Source: Pedobacter sp. KBW06 (lineage in GTDB: Bacteria; Bacteroidota; Bacteroidia; Sphingobacteriales; Sphingobacteriaceae). From it: DNA of 64,000 bases. The position numbers were made by a program, and so were the translations under genes. The notes under the pieces are model-generated. The model did no database searches. It had not been told where the DNA came from and saw only the letters and a program-made list of their open reading frames with translations. Of this stretch, positions 1 through 9,842 are shown piece by piece (position 1 is the first letter of the stretch; every line of letters begins with the position of its first letter). The stretch lies in the NCBI RefSeq assembly GCF_003852525.1, contig NZ_QAJL01000001.1, forward strand, positions 606,983 through 670,982, written 5' to 3'.

Positions 1-1
1 C

Positions 2-463
2 TCTTACCACATCACCGAAATCAAACAGGCCCCTATCGTATCGGTAGACTGCGGCGGAGTGATGAACTCTTGGACGGAAATCATTGTCCAGCTTTGGGAA
101 CCTTCAGAAAAAGGCAGCGAAAGAGCCATGCAGGTGAGCAAAGCCCTGTCCATCGTGCAATTGGTAGAGAAAACTTTGCCATTAAATCCATTGGGCATCC
201 TGAAGATCGAATTTGGAAATTCTCAATTCGACACCAGACAGATGTTTCCGGGAGCAATCAACCTGGATGGAGAAAACCTGATCGTTAACCTCATCCCTGA
301 TGCCACACAATGCAAAGCCATTGGCCGCGGAGGAAGTTGCGGTACAACCGATACCGGAGAAGAATGCTGTGCGCCTGCCGCGAGCGAATCAAAACCTAAA
401 ATTCAATTGATCAACCTTGCTTCCGACGGACCAGTATGTGGCCCGGATTCCGGATGCTGTTAA
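2..463 (+). CDS. DUF6428 family protein of an arsenic operon (5' truncated)
   Basis: The gene is cut by the window edge; the frame is open from base 2, so the real start lies outside. The visible product begins SYHITEIKQAPIVSVDCGG and ends in a Cys-rich tail (ECCAPAA, then GPDSGCC at the very end). I place it in the DUF6428 family, which in Bacteroidota is usually encoded next to arsR, arsC and acr3. Its biochemical role is not established to my knowledge. The paired cysteines near the C-terminus could bind a thiophilic metalloid, but that is inference. It lies 27 bp upstream of arsenate reductase on the same strand, so the two are probably cotranscribed. Confidence 0.7.
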   Translation, partial: SYHITEIKQAPIVSVDCGGVMNSWTEIIVQLWEPSEKGSERAMQVSKALSIVQLVEKTLPLNPLGILKIEFGNSQFDTRQMFPGAINLDGENLIVNLIPDATQCKAIGRGGSCGTTDTGEECCAPAASESKPKIQLINLASDGPVCGPDSGCC

Positions 464-490
464 TCGCTAATTTATAAAAACCAGGAAACC

Positions 491-910
491 ATGATGAAAA
501 AAGTATTGGTATTATGCACTGGAAACAGTTGCCGCAGTCAGATTGCAGAAGGTTATTTAAGACATTTTGCTGGAAATAAAGCCATCATTTACAGCGCAGG
601 CATAGAAACCCATGGCCTAAATCCAAGGGCCATAGCAACGATGAAAGTAGATGGAATAGACATTTCTGCCCATACCTCCAACAACATCGACGAATATCGG
701 AACATCAACTTCGATTTTGTGATCACGGTCTGCGATAACGCGAAAGAAAACTGTCCTTATTTCCCTACCAAGGCCGTAAAATTCCATTACAACTTCCCTG
801 ATCCGGCAAAAGCAACAGGAACGGAAGATGAAATCAACGCGCAATTTGCAGCAGTACGTGAACTGATCAAGCACTATGCGCAGAACTTTGTAAACGAAAA
901 CCTCGGTTAG
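491..910 (+). CDS. arsC: Arsenate reductase, thioredoxin-coupled (low-molecular-weight phosphatase fold)
   Basis: This 139-residue cytoplasmic enzyme should reduce arsenate to arsenite for export. The N-terminus carries the P-loop CTGNSCRS, which fits the CX5R signature of the low-molecular-weight tyrosine phosphatase fold. Further on, [10 protein letters not shown] supplies the additional cysteines typical of thioredoxin-coupled ArsC enzymes, which pass a disulfide along a Cys relay. The DP pair in FPDPAKATG matches the aspartate loop that acts as general acid in this fold. Length is normal for the family. The start is the first of two tandem ATG codons. The ACR3 gene begins 4 bp after its stop, which supports translational coupling and a shared arsenic function. 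Confidence 0.93.
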   Translation: MMKKVLVLCTGNSCRSQIAEGYLRHFAGNKAIIYSAGIETHGLNPRAIATMKVDGIDISAHTSNNIDEYRNINFDFVITVCDNAKENCPYFPTKAVKFHYNFPDPAKATGTEDEINAQFAAVRELIKHYAQNFVNENLG

Positions 911-914
911 TCCT

Positions 915-1979
915 ATGTCTGCAAATCACTGCTCCCCAATAAGCGAAAGAAAGAAACTTAGTTTTTTAGACCGCTACCTTACTTTATGGATCTTTCTGGC
1001 CATGGCCATCGGTGTTGGTGTTGGCTATTTCATTCCCTCCTCTTCAGGACTGATCAATTCCTTTTCCAGCGGAACAACCAATATTCCACTGGCCATCGGA
1101 TTGATCCTGATGATGTATCCGCCACTCGCAAAAGTGAAATATGAAAATATGGGGGAAGTGTTTAAAGACACCAAAGTATTGAGCACCTCTCTGGTGCTCA
1201 ACTGGGTTATAGGCCCCATACTGATGTTTATCCTGGCCATTACCTTCCTCAGGGATTATCCGGAATACATGATCGGACTAATCCTGATCGGTCTGGCCAG
1301 GTGTATAGCCATGGTGGTGGTATGGAACGAACTTGCAGAAGGAAACAGGGAATACGCGGCTGGGCTCATCGCCCTCAACAGCATTTTCCAGGTCTTATTA
1401 TACAGTGTTTACGCCTATGTATTTATTACAGTCCTGCCCCCTTTATTTGGATTGAAAGGGCTGGAAGTAAACATTACCATTGCGCAAATTGCCGAAAGCG
1501 TGGCCATTTACCTGGGCATTCCTTTTGCCATGGGCATCATCAGCAGATACAGCCTCATCCGCTTAAAAGGAGAAAAATGGTTCCAGGAAAAGTTCGTTCC
1601 CTTTATCTCTCCCATCACCCTGATCGCATTGCTGTTTACGATTGTCATCATGTTTAGCCTGAAAGGAAAACTGATCGTTCAGATCCCTATGGACGTCGTT
1701 CGCATTGCCGTTCCATTGACCATCTATTTTGCCCTGATGTTTGTATGCAGCTTCTTTGCAGGAAGGTATTTCGGTGCAGACTATTCCAAAAGTACGTCGA
1801 TTGCCTTTACCGCTACCGGAAACAACTTCGAACTGGCCATTGCCGTAGCGATTGGCGTCTTTGGCATCAACTCCGGACAAGCTTTTGCAGGTGTGATCGG
1901 TCCTTTAGTTGAAGTGCCTGCATTGATTGCACTGGTTAATGTCGCTTTCTGGTTCAGGAAAAAGTACGATATCAGCTAA
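915..1979 (+). CDS. acr3: ACR3 family arsenite efflux permease
   Basis: A 354-residue inner-membrane protein with about ten hydrophobic segments, of normal length for ACR3 (bile acid/arsenite/riboflavin transporter superfamily). The segment [16 protein letters not shown] contains the conserved cysteine of the fourth membrane helix needed for As(III) transport in ACR3 proteins. [20 protein letters not shown] near the C-terminus matches the second conserved helix-break region. It should export arsenite made by the adjacent reductase, driven by the proton motive force. It is the last gene of the operon and is convergent with the gene at 2042; only a weak hairpin (six-bp arms near 1989 and 2026) separates them. 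Confidence 0.95.
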   Translation: MSANHCSPISERKKLSFLDRYLTLWIFLAMAIGVGVGYFIPSSSGLINSFSSGTTNIPLAIGLILMMYPPLAKVKYENMGEVFKDTKVLSTSLVLNWVIGPILMFILAITFLRDYPEYMIGLILIGLARCIAMVVVWNELAEGNREYAAGLIALNSIFQVLLYSVYAYVFITVLPPLFGLKGLEVNITIAQIAESVAIYLGIPFAMGIISRYSLIRLKGEKWFQEKFVPFISPITLIALLFTIVIMFSLKGKLIVQIPMDVVRIAVPLTIYFALMFVCSFFAGRYFGADYSKSTSIAFTATGNNFELAIAVAIGVFGINSGQAFAGVIGPLVEVPALIALVNVAFWFRKKYDIS

Positions 1980-2041
1980 TATTCAACGAAGCAGGACAAA
2001 GGCTCTATTTTGGATATTATTAATTCTGCTTTCTTAATACA

Positions 2042-2506
2042 TCATTCAGGTTTAATGGCTTGAGTAGTATTAACCTTCCTCGTATTAAAAGGAGGACCTA
2101 ATGTCATTCCTATCAACTTCATATTCTTTCCATCAGGTTCAATAAACACAAACTCGTACCTTTCTTCTTCAGATGGAGCAAGGCATTTGACACCAATTTG
2201 AATCAGTTGAATTAATGAAACCGTTTTGATTTTTTTAAATTTCTCAAGGTTAATTTTCTCTTCCTTTTTACGGTAAATATTATAAAAAAAGGGGATTCCT
2301 GTTGCAGATGGATAACATCCGCATTTGAGAATATATACCATAGCATTCCCTTCTCTTTCAATAACAAACATCCTTTCCTTAACAGGGATTGCTGCTGTAT
2401 CCAACAGGTAATAAACCGTATCTTTTTTACCTCCCCCTTTTTGTGCATGCAAATTTTGAGTACTAAAGAGTAGAAAGCCAAATAAACACATTACTATATT
2501 TTTCAT
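2042..2506 (-). CDS. Small secreted protein of unknown function
   Basis: A 154-residue protein with a clear Sec signal peptide (MKNIVMCLFGFLLFSTQNLH, cleavage probably after HAQ). The mature part is rich in charged residues and contains one CGC motif. I recognise no domain. It is transcribed in the same direction as, and downstream of, the M60-like peptidase with a 91-bp gap, so it might be cotranscribed, but nothing ties the two functionally. It could be a periplasmic or surface protein. The signal peptide supports that this is a real gene. Confidence 0.6.
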   Translation of the reverse strand: MKNIVMCLFGFLLFSTQNLHAQKGGGKKDTVYYLLDTAAIPVKERMFVIEREGNAMVYILKCGCYPSATGIPFFYNIYRKKEEKINLEKFKKIKTVSLIQLIQIGVKCLAPSEEERYEFVFIEPDGKNMKLIGMTLGPPFNTRKVNTTQAIKPE

Positions 2507-2597
2507 AATTTATGAGTTTATTTACATCCTGTTTTCGGTATTTTATTTATTGATTCTAACTGTGCTACATTAAAGGCTTCCAATTCACTGAACTCGT

Positions 2598-4874
2598 TTA
2601 ACCACCTTCTAGTCCTTCAGGAAACCAGGACGCATAACCAGCTACTTCCTGTTTGGCTTTATCAGAAACAGGAAGTTTCCAAATCTCAAAAAAACGACTA
2701 AGATTGGTCTTTGTGGCCTTAGAAATACCTACAAACCATAAGTCAATCTTCTCCTGATTTGACTTTGAATACCCTTCCTGCGGAACCGCCCTGAACGTTC
2801 GGTTCACTTCTTTGATCGGGCCCCATCCAAATTTATCAATCAGCTGGATATACATGCATAGCGCAATAAAAGGATCTTCAGCCCATTTTTCATAAGTCGG
2901 AAAGCTGGAAAGGTATTTCTTTACCTTTTCTTTTACTACTTCCTTGCTGGAGATCGCCTCATGGTTGTATATTCCTTTTTTTAACACCTGATCATACACA
3001 TACATGGAATAAAGGTTTACACTTACCTCTCCAAGCCCATTAAAATCTGTGACCCAAAACTGATGGCGGTGCCCAAGCTCATGGAAATGGCCCCAGGAAC
3101 CTTTTGAGCGAAGTATACTTTCATTCAACATCCATTCACAGCTCAGATCATCCGGTACCACAATCCGGTCGGGTATCGTAAACATATAGCCATAGGCCAC
3201 CTGACGGTCAACGATCATACGCTCCTGATGAACCCTTTCTCTTGAAATAATCGCCAGATCTGCATCTGCATCCATAACTTCATTCCAAAATTCCATCAGC
3301 TTTGCCGGATGCTCCAACTGCCGGATGCGATAAGAAGGAACCGTCAGCACAATTTTATCTGTAGCCAGCTCTGCCCATGGGGCCGGATAATTGCGGATGC
3401 TGTTCTGCCAATCCGCTTCCGTCGTCTCTCCCAATTTAAAGTATGGCGCTTTAACGGCTCCTTCTACTTCAATATCGATGTTTTTTAGTTTAACCGAATC
3501 GCCAATATTAATCATCAGCAAACCTCCATAAGGAGAAAAAATCTCGGTTGTTTTTTTGTCGAGTTCAAAAACACGGGTTAAATCGACCCCATCCCTTGTC
3601 AATTGATCAGTTTCCATGAGGTCATCTTTATGAACACCAATCTGGGCTTTTAACTGCAATCCAAGATAGGAATCAGCTATCCTGACTTTCACCTTCTCTC
3701 CTGCGGGAATGTACAATCCGGTACTATGGGAGCGGTAAAAAACAGGAGGCGGATCCAGCAATCCCTGAGTTCCTACCCTGACCGTGATCACCACCTTTTC
3801 ATTTACCCGCTCTGCATGATCAGGGACTTTCCCAGGAAAAAGATCGCTGGAAGGAGATTTCCAAACCGTATGCTCCCCAATACCCAGCTTTTTTTCATTC
3901 AGCTGCCTGGCGATATTATAGGCCCATTTTTTTCTGGGTGTGGAAATGTCTATCGGCTTTTCCATTGTAGGAATTCCCAGGCTATCCTTTACGCCAAAAA
4001 TCACCTTTGCTTTCTCCAAAACCGCTGCACCCAAGGGACTATAGGCGGTCATCAAGCCGATTGTGGGTCTAACCCCATACTGTTCCTCCAGTTCAGAAAA
4101 TGCAGGCTTCCCCTCCTTAAACAGCAAAGGAAATATGGTTTTCAATTGTAAATAAGCAGGGATATTATCGGTATATAAACGATTGTTAGCCGTTGTAGGC
4201 ACCAACAAGGTATAGGCATTAAACAAACCCGCTTTTGTAAAAACATCATTTATTTTAATTAGGTCAGACTCAAAAGACTTTGACTTATCCCGGTTTTTAA
4301 AAATCTTCGGATAAGGAGAAGCAAAAATCAGCGTCCCACCTTCCCGGACAAAAGACTCAAGCTGAACCCTTTTCAGGGAATCTCTTACATCGTCCATCAG
4401 AAACAAGGTATGGGTATTCTTTTTGATCTGAAAATCCTTCACCTGATAAACTTCTCCTTTTTTCTCTTTTAATAAATCAGAAAAAGCACGATCTATATTT
4501 CCAAAAACACCAATTTTTCCTTTCCCTGCCCAATCTATCGTATTTCTGACCAGTTGAACAACAGACTTATCCCGCAGCAATTTATCCTGAAAATAGACAG
4601 GAGAACCAAACAAAATGAGCTTTCCTTTGCCCAATGTGGAGGAGGCTATCATAGAAATCATCGCGTCCAGATTATCTTCCAATTTTGCAAACGCAATCAC
4701 CTCCGGCTCTTCATTTATGGTATAAAAAACCGAAAGCACCTCCGTACTGTCCGGAAGTGGAAGCTGCTGAACCCCTCTTAACAAAATAGCCTGGTCTTTA
4801 TGCTGACCAAAACCAGCACTAAATACAAAGAGAAGCGAAAAAAGAAGACTAAACCGGATTTTGTTGCTGTTCAT
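2598..4874 (-). CDS. M60-like (enhancin/TCAF-type) secreted zinc metallopeptidase
   Basis: A 758-residue secreted protein. The signal peptide ends near SAGFGQ. The C-terminal half carries HFHELGHRHQ, with the HExxH zinc motif at H598-H602; the HELGHxxQ form followed some residues later by GLGEVSVNLYS is typical of M60-like peptidases. The N-terminal 250 residues resemble a Rossmann-like or glutamine-amidotransferase-like region as in TCAF-type proteins (SVFYTINEEPEV, LILFGSPVYF, GGTLIFASPYP). The last 70 residues (FFEIWKLPVS, then YASWFPEG) form the usual M60 tail. M60 enzymes often cleave mucin-type glycoproteins, so a glycoprotein substrate is plausible. The gene is divergent from the metal operon. 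Confidence 0.85.
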   Translation of the reverse strand: MNSNKIRFSLLFSLLFVFSAGFGQHKDQAILLRGVQQLPLPDSTEVLSVFYTINEEPEVIAFAKLEDNLDAMISMIASSTLGKGKLILFGSPVYFQDKLLRDKSVVQLVRNTIDWAGKGKIGVFGNIDRAFSDLLKEKKGEVYQVKDFQIKKNTHTLFLMDDVRDSLKRVQLESFVREGGTLIFASPYPKIFKNRDKSKSFESDLIKINDVFTKAGLFNAYTLLVPTTANNRLYTDNIPAYLQLKTIFPLLFKEGKPAFSELEEQYGVRPTIGLMTAYSPLGAAVLEKAKVIFGVKDSLGIPTMEKPIDISTPRKKWAYNIARQLNEKKLGIGEHTVWKSPSSDLFPGKVPDHAERVNEKVVITVRVGTQGLLDPPPVFYRSHSTGLYIPAGEKVKVRIADSYLGLQLKAQIGVHKDDLMETDQLTRDGVDLTRVFELDKKTTEIFSPYGGLLMINIGDSVKLKNIDIEVEGAVKAPYFKLGETTEADWQNSIRNYPAPWAELATDKIVLTVPSYRIRQLEHPAKLMEFWNEVMDADADLAIISRERVHQERMIVDRQVAYGYMFTIPDRIVVPDDLSCEWMLNESILRSKGSWGHFHELGHRHQFWVTDFNGLGEVSVNLYSMYVYDQVLKKGIYNHEAISSKEVVKEKVKKYLSSFPTYEKWAEDPFIALCMYIQLIDKFGWGPIKEVNRTFRAVPQEGYSKSNQEKIDLWFVGISKATKTNLSRFFEIWKLPVSDKAKQEVAGYASWFPEGLEGG

Positions 4875-4964
4875 ACTTTACGATACTTTCCTTAAAGAAA
4901 AGGAGAATAATCTGTAAATGAAAGTACGGGATCTATATCCTTCCTTAAAAAATAACATAAAATG

Positions 4965-4995
4965 TAGCCATACTTTAAAAAATTATATAAGTTTG
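4965..4995 (+). promoter_or_regulatory. Putative promoter of the heavy-metal operon
   Basis: TAAGTTTG at 4988-4995 fits the Bacteroidota -7 consensus TAnnTTTG. Exactly 19 bp upstream stands TAGC at 4965-4968, not the usual TTTG. The same TAGC-N19-TAnnTTTG arrangement occurs before the P1B ATPase at 11925-11955. The -7 box ends 4 bp before the GTG start at 5000, which implies a nearly leaderless message. This is pattern matching only. Confidence 0.4.
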
Positions 4996-4999
4996 CGAT

Positions 5000-5320
5000 G
5001 TGAGATACTTAGCTTTCATATTTACGTTCTGCGTTCTGGCCCTTTCAGTATGGCCATGTTGTGACGATGAAGCTAACCTGAGCGCACATGAAACCCAATA
5101 CAACGAGGTAAAAGAGGTCCCTTGCGATGCTGAAAACAGTCCGCATACCTGCTCTCCCTTTTTTCATTGCAGCAGCTGTCAGGCTTTCGCGCTTACCAGT
5201 CCTGCCTATCTTGCACAAACTACCGCACCCTTTAAAAAAGAAATCAGTTATCCTGAATTGCCCATTTCTCCGGTAATCTTATTTGCGGGCGACATCTGGC
5301 AACCGCCTCAGTTGGTATAA
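5000..5320 (+). CDS. DUF6660 family small exported protein, first gene of the metal operon
   Basis: A 106-residue protein with an N-terminal signal peptide (MRYLAFIFTFCVLALSVWPC) and Cys/His-rich mature part (PCCDDEAN, HTCSPFFHCSSC). DUF6660 members are commonly found just upstream of CusA/CzcA genes in Bacteroidota; no activity has been shown to my knowledge. The spaced cysteines and histidines suggest periplasmic metal binding or sensing, which is inference. The start must be GTG at 5000: the frame has a TAA at 4988, and the nearby ATG at 4998 runs straight into TGA. CzcA follows after 90 bp in the same direction. Confidence 0.75.
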   Translation: MRYLAFIFTFCVLALSVWPCCDDEANLSAHETQYNEVKEVPCDAENSPHTCSPFFHCSSCQAFALTSPAYLAQTTAPFKKEISYPELPISPVILFAGDIWQPPQLV

Positions 5321-5410
5321 ATCATCTCTTTTTCCCGATTTATTTATTTACCCAACCATTCATGGCCAGGATTTCCTGCCATTTAACAGGCTATAAAACA
5401 GACGCGACGT

Positions 5411-8400
5411 ATGTTTGACAAGATTATTTATTTCTCCATCAAGAATAAACTGGCAATAGGTTTAATGACCCTATCCCTCATCATCTGGGGCATTTATTCC
5501 TTAACAAAGCTCCCCATTGATGCGGTTCCCGACATCACCAATAACCAGGTACAGATCATTACCCAGGCTCCAAGCCTGGGTGCCCAGGAGGTAGAGCAAT
5601 TCATTACCGCCCCGATAGAACTGGCCATGGCCAATATCCCGGAAGTGATCGAGAAACGATCCATCTCCCGATCAGGAATTTCGGTAATCACCATCGTTTT
5701 CGAAGATGAAACCGACATTTACTGGGCAAGACAACAGGTTGGCGCTCAATTGAAAGAAGCAGAATCCAACATCCCTAAAGGCCTTGCTTCCCCCACCCTT
5801 GCCCCGATTACTACCGGGCTGGGAGAGATTTACCAATATGTACTCCATACCAAAAAAGGATATGAGAAAAAGTATTCTGCTACAGACCTCAGGACCTTGC
5901 AGGACTGGGTAGTCCGGACACAACTGGCCGGAACCAAAGGCGTGGCAGAAGTGAGCGGATGGGGAGGTTATGTCAAACAATACGAAATCGCCCTGGATAA
6001 TGATAAGCTCAACTCCCTGAACATCACCATTGCAGACATCTATAAAGCCCTGGAAAACAACAATGAAAACACCGGCGGTTCCTATATCGAGCAACAAAGT
6101 AATTCCTATACCATCCGCGGCGTGGGTCAGGTAAAAAGCCTGGCTGATATTGAAAAGATTGTCGTTAAAAATATGGGCGGCGTGCCGATCCTGATCCGTG
6201 ATGTGGCCACCGTTCAGTTTGGGGCAGCTACCAGATATGGAGCCGTTACCCGCGATGGTGAAGGCGAAGTGGTGGCAGGAATCACACTCATGCTAAAGGG
6301 TGAGAACTTCAATGAAGTCATCAAACACGTCAAACAAAGAATCGTTCAGATTCAGAAATCACTTCCGGAAGGTGTGGTCATCGAACCTTTCATCGACCGG
6401 ACAGAGCTTGTGGGCAGGTCCATCAGTACGGTTCAGAAAAACCTGATTGAAGGGGCCCTGATCGTGATTTTTGTCCTGCTATTATTGCTGGGCAACTGGA
6501 GAGCTGGATTGGTGGTGGCTTCTGTAATCCCCCTTTCCATGTTATTCGCTTTTGGGATGATGCGCTTATTTGGCGTTTCCGGAAACCTGATGAGCCTTGG
6601 TGCCATCGATTTCGGACTCATTGTAGATGGTGCGGTCATCATTGTGGAAGCGATCATATTCCGGCTTAGTGCAAGAAATGCAGGTCATGATGCCATTCCG
6701 CTCAGTCAGCCGCAAATGGACGAAGAGGTATATACGGCTTCTTCTAAAATCAGAAACAGTGCTGCCTTTGGCGAGATCATCATCCTGATCGTTTACCTTC
6801 CGCTGTTGTCACTTGTCGGAATTGAAGGAAAAATGTTTAAGCCCATGGCTCAAACGGTGGTATTTGCCATAGTCGGAGCATTCATCCTCTCTATGACTTA
6901 TGTTCCAATGATGACGGCTTTATTTCTCAGCAAAAACACAACGCATAAACCCAATATCTCAGATAAGATCATGGATGGCCTGCGCAGGGCCTATCAACCA
7001 GCCCTGGTACAGGTACTGAAATTCAAAAAATTAACCGTCGCCTTTGCCATCGTCCTTTTTCTCCTGACCCTTTGGGTATTCAACCGCATGGGTGGAGAAT
7101 TCCTGCCGCAACTGGAAGAGGGCGATCTGGCCGTGGAAATCGCAATGTCGCAGGGAACCTCCCTCACACAGGTAGTGGAAACCTTCGGCAAGGCCGAAAA
7201 GATCTTAAAAGAACAATTCCCGGAGGTGAAACAAGTTGTCACAAGAATTGGAAGCGCCGAGATTCCTACCGATCCTATGCCGGTAGAACGGGGAGACATG
7301 ATGGTGGCCATGAAACCTAAAGAAGAATGGACCAGTGCCAGCTCAAAAGCAGAAATGTCGGAGAAGATGGAGAAAGCATTGTCCATCTTACCGGGTGTCA
7401 ACATTGAAATCACGCAGCCCATGCAAATGCGTTTCAATGAACTGATGACGGGTGTCCGTCAGGATGTGGCAATAAAAATTTATGGGGAAGACCTGGATGT
7501 TTTAACCCAGCAAGCCAATAAAATCTCCCGCTTAATTGCCCCGGTGCAAGGTGTAAATGAACCCTTTGTAGAGCAAGTGACCGGTCTGCCGCAGATTGTG
7601 GTAGAATACGACCGCGACAAAATCGCGCAATACGGACTGACGATTTCAGATGTCAATACCTTGCTAAAAACCGCCTTTGCAGGCAACACCGCAGGCGTCA
7701 TCTTTGAAGGAGAAAAGCGGTTTGAAATGGTGGTCCGCCTGGAAAGAGAACTTAGAGAGAACATTTCCAGCATTGAAAACCTATACCTGCCACTTCCTTC
7801 GGGAAATAAAGTACCTTTAAATCAGGTGGCCAATGTTGCACTAAAAAATGCCCCTGCCCAGATCTCCAGAGAAGACGGAAAACGCAGGATCTATGTGGGT
7901 TTCAACGTCAAAGGACGGGATGTGGAACGTACGGTATCAGAAATTCAGCAAATCCTGGATAAGAAATTAAAACTGCCTTCGGGTTATTACCTGACCTATG
8001 GCGGACAATTTGAAAACCTGAAAAAGGCCAAAGACAGGCTGTCTGTTGCAGTTCCAATCGCCTTGCTCCTGATCATGGGTCTTTTATATGCCACCTTCAA
8101 ATCATTCGGCCAGACGATCCTCATCTTTACGGCAGTTCCGCTTTCGGCAATTGGAGGAGTTTTCGCCTTACTGCTGAGGGACATGCCTTTCAGCATCTCT
8201 GCCGGCGTAGGTTTCATTGCACTTTTCGGGGTCGCCGTCCTCAATGGCATCGTACTGATCGGCTATTTCAATCAACTCAAAGAAGAAGGAATGACAGACA
8301 TTTATCAACGGGTAATCGAAGGGACTAAAGTCAGACTTCGCCCCGTAATCATGACTGCCGCTGTGGCTTCCCTTGGCTTCCTGCCAATGGCCTTGTCCGG

Positions 8401-9838
8401 CAGCGCAGGTGCAGAAGTACAAAAACCACTGGCTACGGTAGTCATCGGCGGACTCCTTTCTGCCACCCTGCTGACCTTATTCGTCCTGCCTTGTCTGTAC
8501 CTTTTGTTTGCAGATAAAAAGCTTACAAAGATCAAAACAGGCAGTTCAGCTAAGGTTCTGATCCTCGCTGCGGTCTTTAGTTTTACACTTGCAGGAAACA
8601 GCAGCCCGGTTCAGGCACAAAACAACCCGGCTCAGACACAAAGCAGCCCGACTCAGGCACAAAATATCAGCAGCCCGCTTAGTCTGGACAGCATCCTTTC
8701 CATGGCGGTTCAGAACAACCTGAAACTGAAATCTGCCAGTCTCGGAACCGCACATGCCAAAGCCCTCCAAAAAACAGGCTTTGATCCCGGAAAGACCGAA
8801 TTTTCCCTTTCTCAGGATCCAACCAGTGGCGGAGGTAATGACAATGCCATCAATGTCACGCAGACTTTTGCATGGCCGGGCTTATACAAAAACCAGCAAA
8901 AGGTACTGAACCTGCAAACCGCCCTCTCCGAGCAATCGGTCCGATATACCCGTGCAGAAATCATCAGGGATACTAAAATCGCCTACTACCACTACCTGTA
9001 CTTTCAGGAAAGCCTGAAAGTCCTTAATTTTCAGGACAGCGTTTACCGGAACTTCATTAAGAAAGCGGAAGTCCGCTTTAAATCAGGAGAGACCTCCAAT
9101 TTGGAACTCATCACTGCCAGGAACAAATACCAGGAAGTACAAACCCTAAAAAACACAGCCAAAGCGGGATTAAGAGTCCAGGAGTTACAGCTTCAGCAAT
9201 TGCTGAACACCAAAGCACCGATCTTACTGGCTGAAAAAACGCTCCCTGTGCTATCGCCCCGGGCAAATGAAACCTTAGGCAGCAGCAGCAATCCGCTGAT
9301 GGATGTTCATCAGCAGCAGATTGAAGTGGCAAAGGCAAAAATCAGCCTTCAAAAGGCCAAAGCTTTACCTGATTTCACTCTTGGTTATAGTCAGCAGCTC
9401 GTAATCAGGTCTTTCGACCCCGCAAAACTGAACCGCGACTATACACCGGGCACCAGGATTGCAGGCCTTCAGTTTGGTGTTGCCGTGCCCTTGTTCAATG
9501 GCGCTGGCCGTGCAAAAGTAAAAAGCGAAAAGATCGCTGCACAGATGGCAGAAACAGAGTACCAGAATGCGCAGCATCAATTCGAAATTCAATATGAACA
9601 GGCATTTCAGGAGTACCTGAAAAACAAACAGACCGTTGATTATTACACCTCTGAAGGATTAAAACAGGCCGGGGAACAGTTGCGCATTGCACAAGTCTCT
9701 TTTGATCTCGGCGAAATCGGTTACATGGAATACGTCCAGAACATTTCGCTTGCGGTTCAAAGTAAGATCACTTACCTGGAAACCCTCAACCAATTAAACC
9801 AAACGACCATTCAATTAGCATTTATCAAAGGAGAATAA
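5411..9838 (+). CDS. czcA: CzcA-type heavy-metal RND pump fused to a TolC-family outer-membrane channel domain
   Basis: At 1475 residues this is far longer than a normal RND pump (about 1040). Residues 1 to about 1040 form the RND pump with two large periplasmic regions. Its fourth helix reads DFGLIVDGAVIIVE with D400, D406 and E413, the proton-relay triad of the Zn/Co/Cd (HME1) group and unlike the CusA copper/silver pattern. After the last membrane helix there is a hydrophobic stretch (VLILAAVFSFTLAG, about 1048-1061), a VQAQ site and a Ser/Gln-rich linker. From about residue 1090 (LDSILSMAVQNNLKLKSA) the sequence is a TolC/OEP domain with long helices, ending near 1475. CzcA-TolC fusions are known in Bacteroidota. 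The CzcB adaptor follows after 4 bp. Confidence 0.93.
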   Translation: MFDKIIYFSIKNKLAIGLMTLSLIIWGIYSLTKLPIDAVPDITNNQVQIITQAPSLGAQEVEQFITAPIELAMANIPEVIEKRSISRSGISVITIVFEDETDIYWARQQVGAQLKEAESNIPKGLASPTLAPITTGLGEIYQYVLHTKKGYEKKYSATDLRTLQDWVVRTQLAGTKGVAEVSGWGGYVKQYEIALDNDKLNSLNITIADIYKALENNNENTGGSYIEQQSNSYTIRGVGQVKSLADIEKIVVKNMGGVPILIRDVATVQFGAATRYGAVTRDGEGEVVAGITLMLKGENFNEVIKHVKQRIVQIQKSLPEGVVIEPFIDRTELVGRSISTVQKNLIEGALIVIFVLLLLLGNWRAGLVVASVIPLSMLFAFGMMRLFGVSGNLMSLGAIDFGLIVDGAVIIVEAIIFRLSARNAGHDAIPLSQPQMDEEVYTASSKIRNSAAFGEIIILIVYLPLLSLVGIEGKMFKPMAQTVVFAIVGAFILSMTYVPMMTALFLSKNTTHKPNISDKIMDGLRRAYQPALVQVLKFKKLTVAFAIVLFLLTLWVFNRMGGEFLPQLEEGDLAVEIAMSQGTSLTQVVETFGKAEKILKEQFPEVKQVVTRIGSAEIPTDPMPVERGDMMVAMKPKEEWTSASSKAEMSEKMEKALSILPGVNIEITQPMQMRFNELMTGVRQDVAIKIYGEDLDVLTQQANKISRLIAPVQGVNEPFVEQVTGLPQIVVEYDRDKIAQYGLTISDVNTLLKTAFAGNTAGVIFEGEKRFEMVVRLERELRENISSIENLYLPLPSGNKVPLNQVANVALKNAPAQISREDGKRRIYVGFNVKGRDVERTVSEIQQILDKKLKLPSGYYLTYGGQFENLKKAKDRLSVAVPIALLLIMGLLYATFKSFGQTILIFTAVPLSAIGGVFALLLRDMPFSISAGVGFIALFGVAVLNGIVLIGYFNQLKEEGMTDIYQRVIEGTKVRLRPVIMTAAVASLGFLPMALSGSAGAEVQKPLATVVIGGLLSATLLTLFVLPCLYLLFADKKLTKIKTGSSAKVLILAAVFSFTLAGNSSPVQAQNNPAQTQSSPTQAQNISSPLSLDSILSMAVQNNLKLKSASLGTAHAKALQKTGFDPGKTEFSLSQDPTSGGGNDNAINVTQTFAWPGLYKNQQKVLNLQTALSEQSVRYTRAEIIRDTKIAYYHYLYFQESLKVLNFQDSVYRNFIKKAEVRFKSGETSNLELITARNKYQEVQTLKNTAKAGLRVQELQLQQLLNTKAPILLAEKTLPVLSPRANETLGSSSNPLMDVHQQQIEVAKAKISLQKAKALPDFTLGYSQQLVIRSFDPAKLNRDYTPGTRIAGLQFGVAVPLFNGAGRAKVKSEKIAAQMAETEYQNAQHQFEIQYEQAFQEYLKNKQTVDYYTSEGLKQAGEQLRIAQVSFDLGEIGYMEYVQNISLAVQSKITYLETLNQLNQTTIQLAFIKGE

Positions 9839-9842
9839 TCAG

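Noticed and set aside
1988..2033. A hairpin between acr3 and the convergent small secreted gene as a terminator
   Set aside because: Only a 6-bp stem with a loop of about 30 bases, too weak to list.
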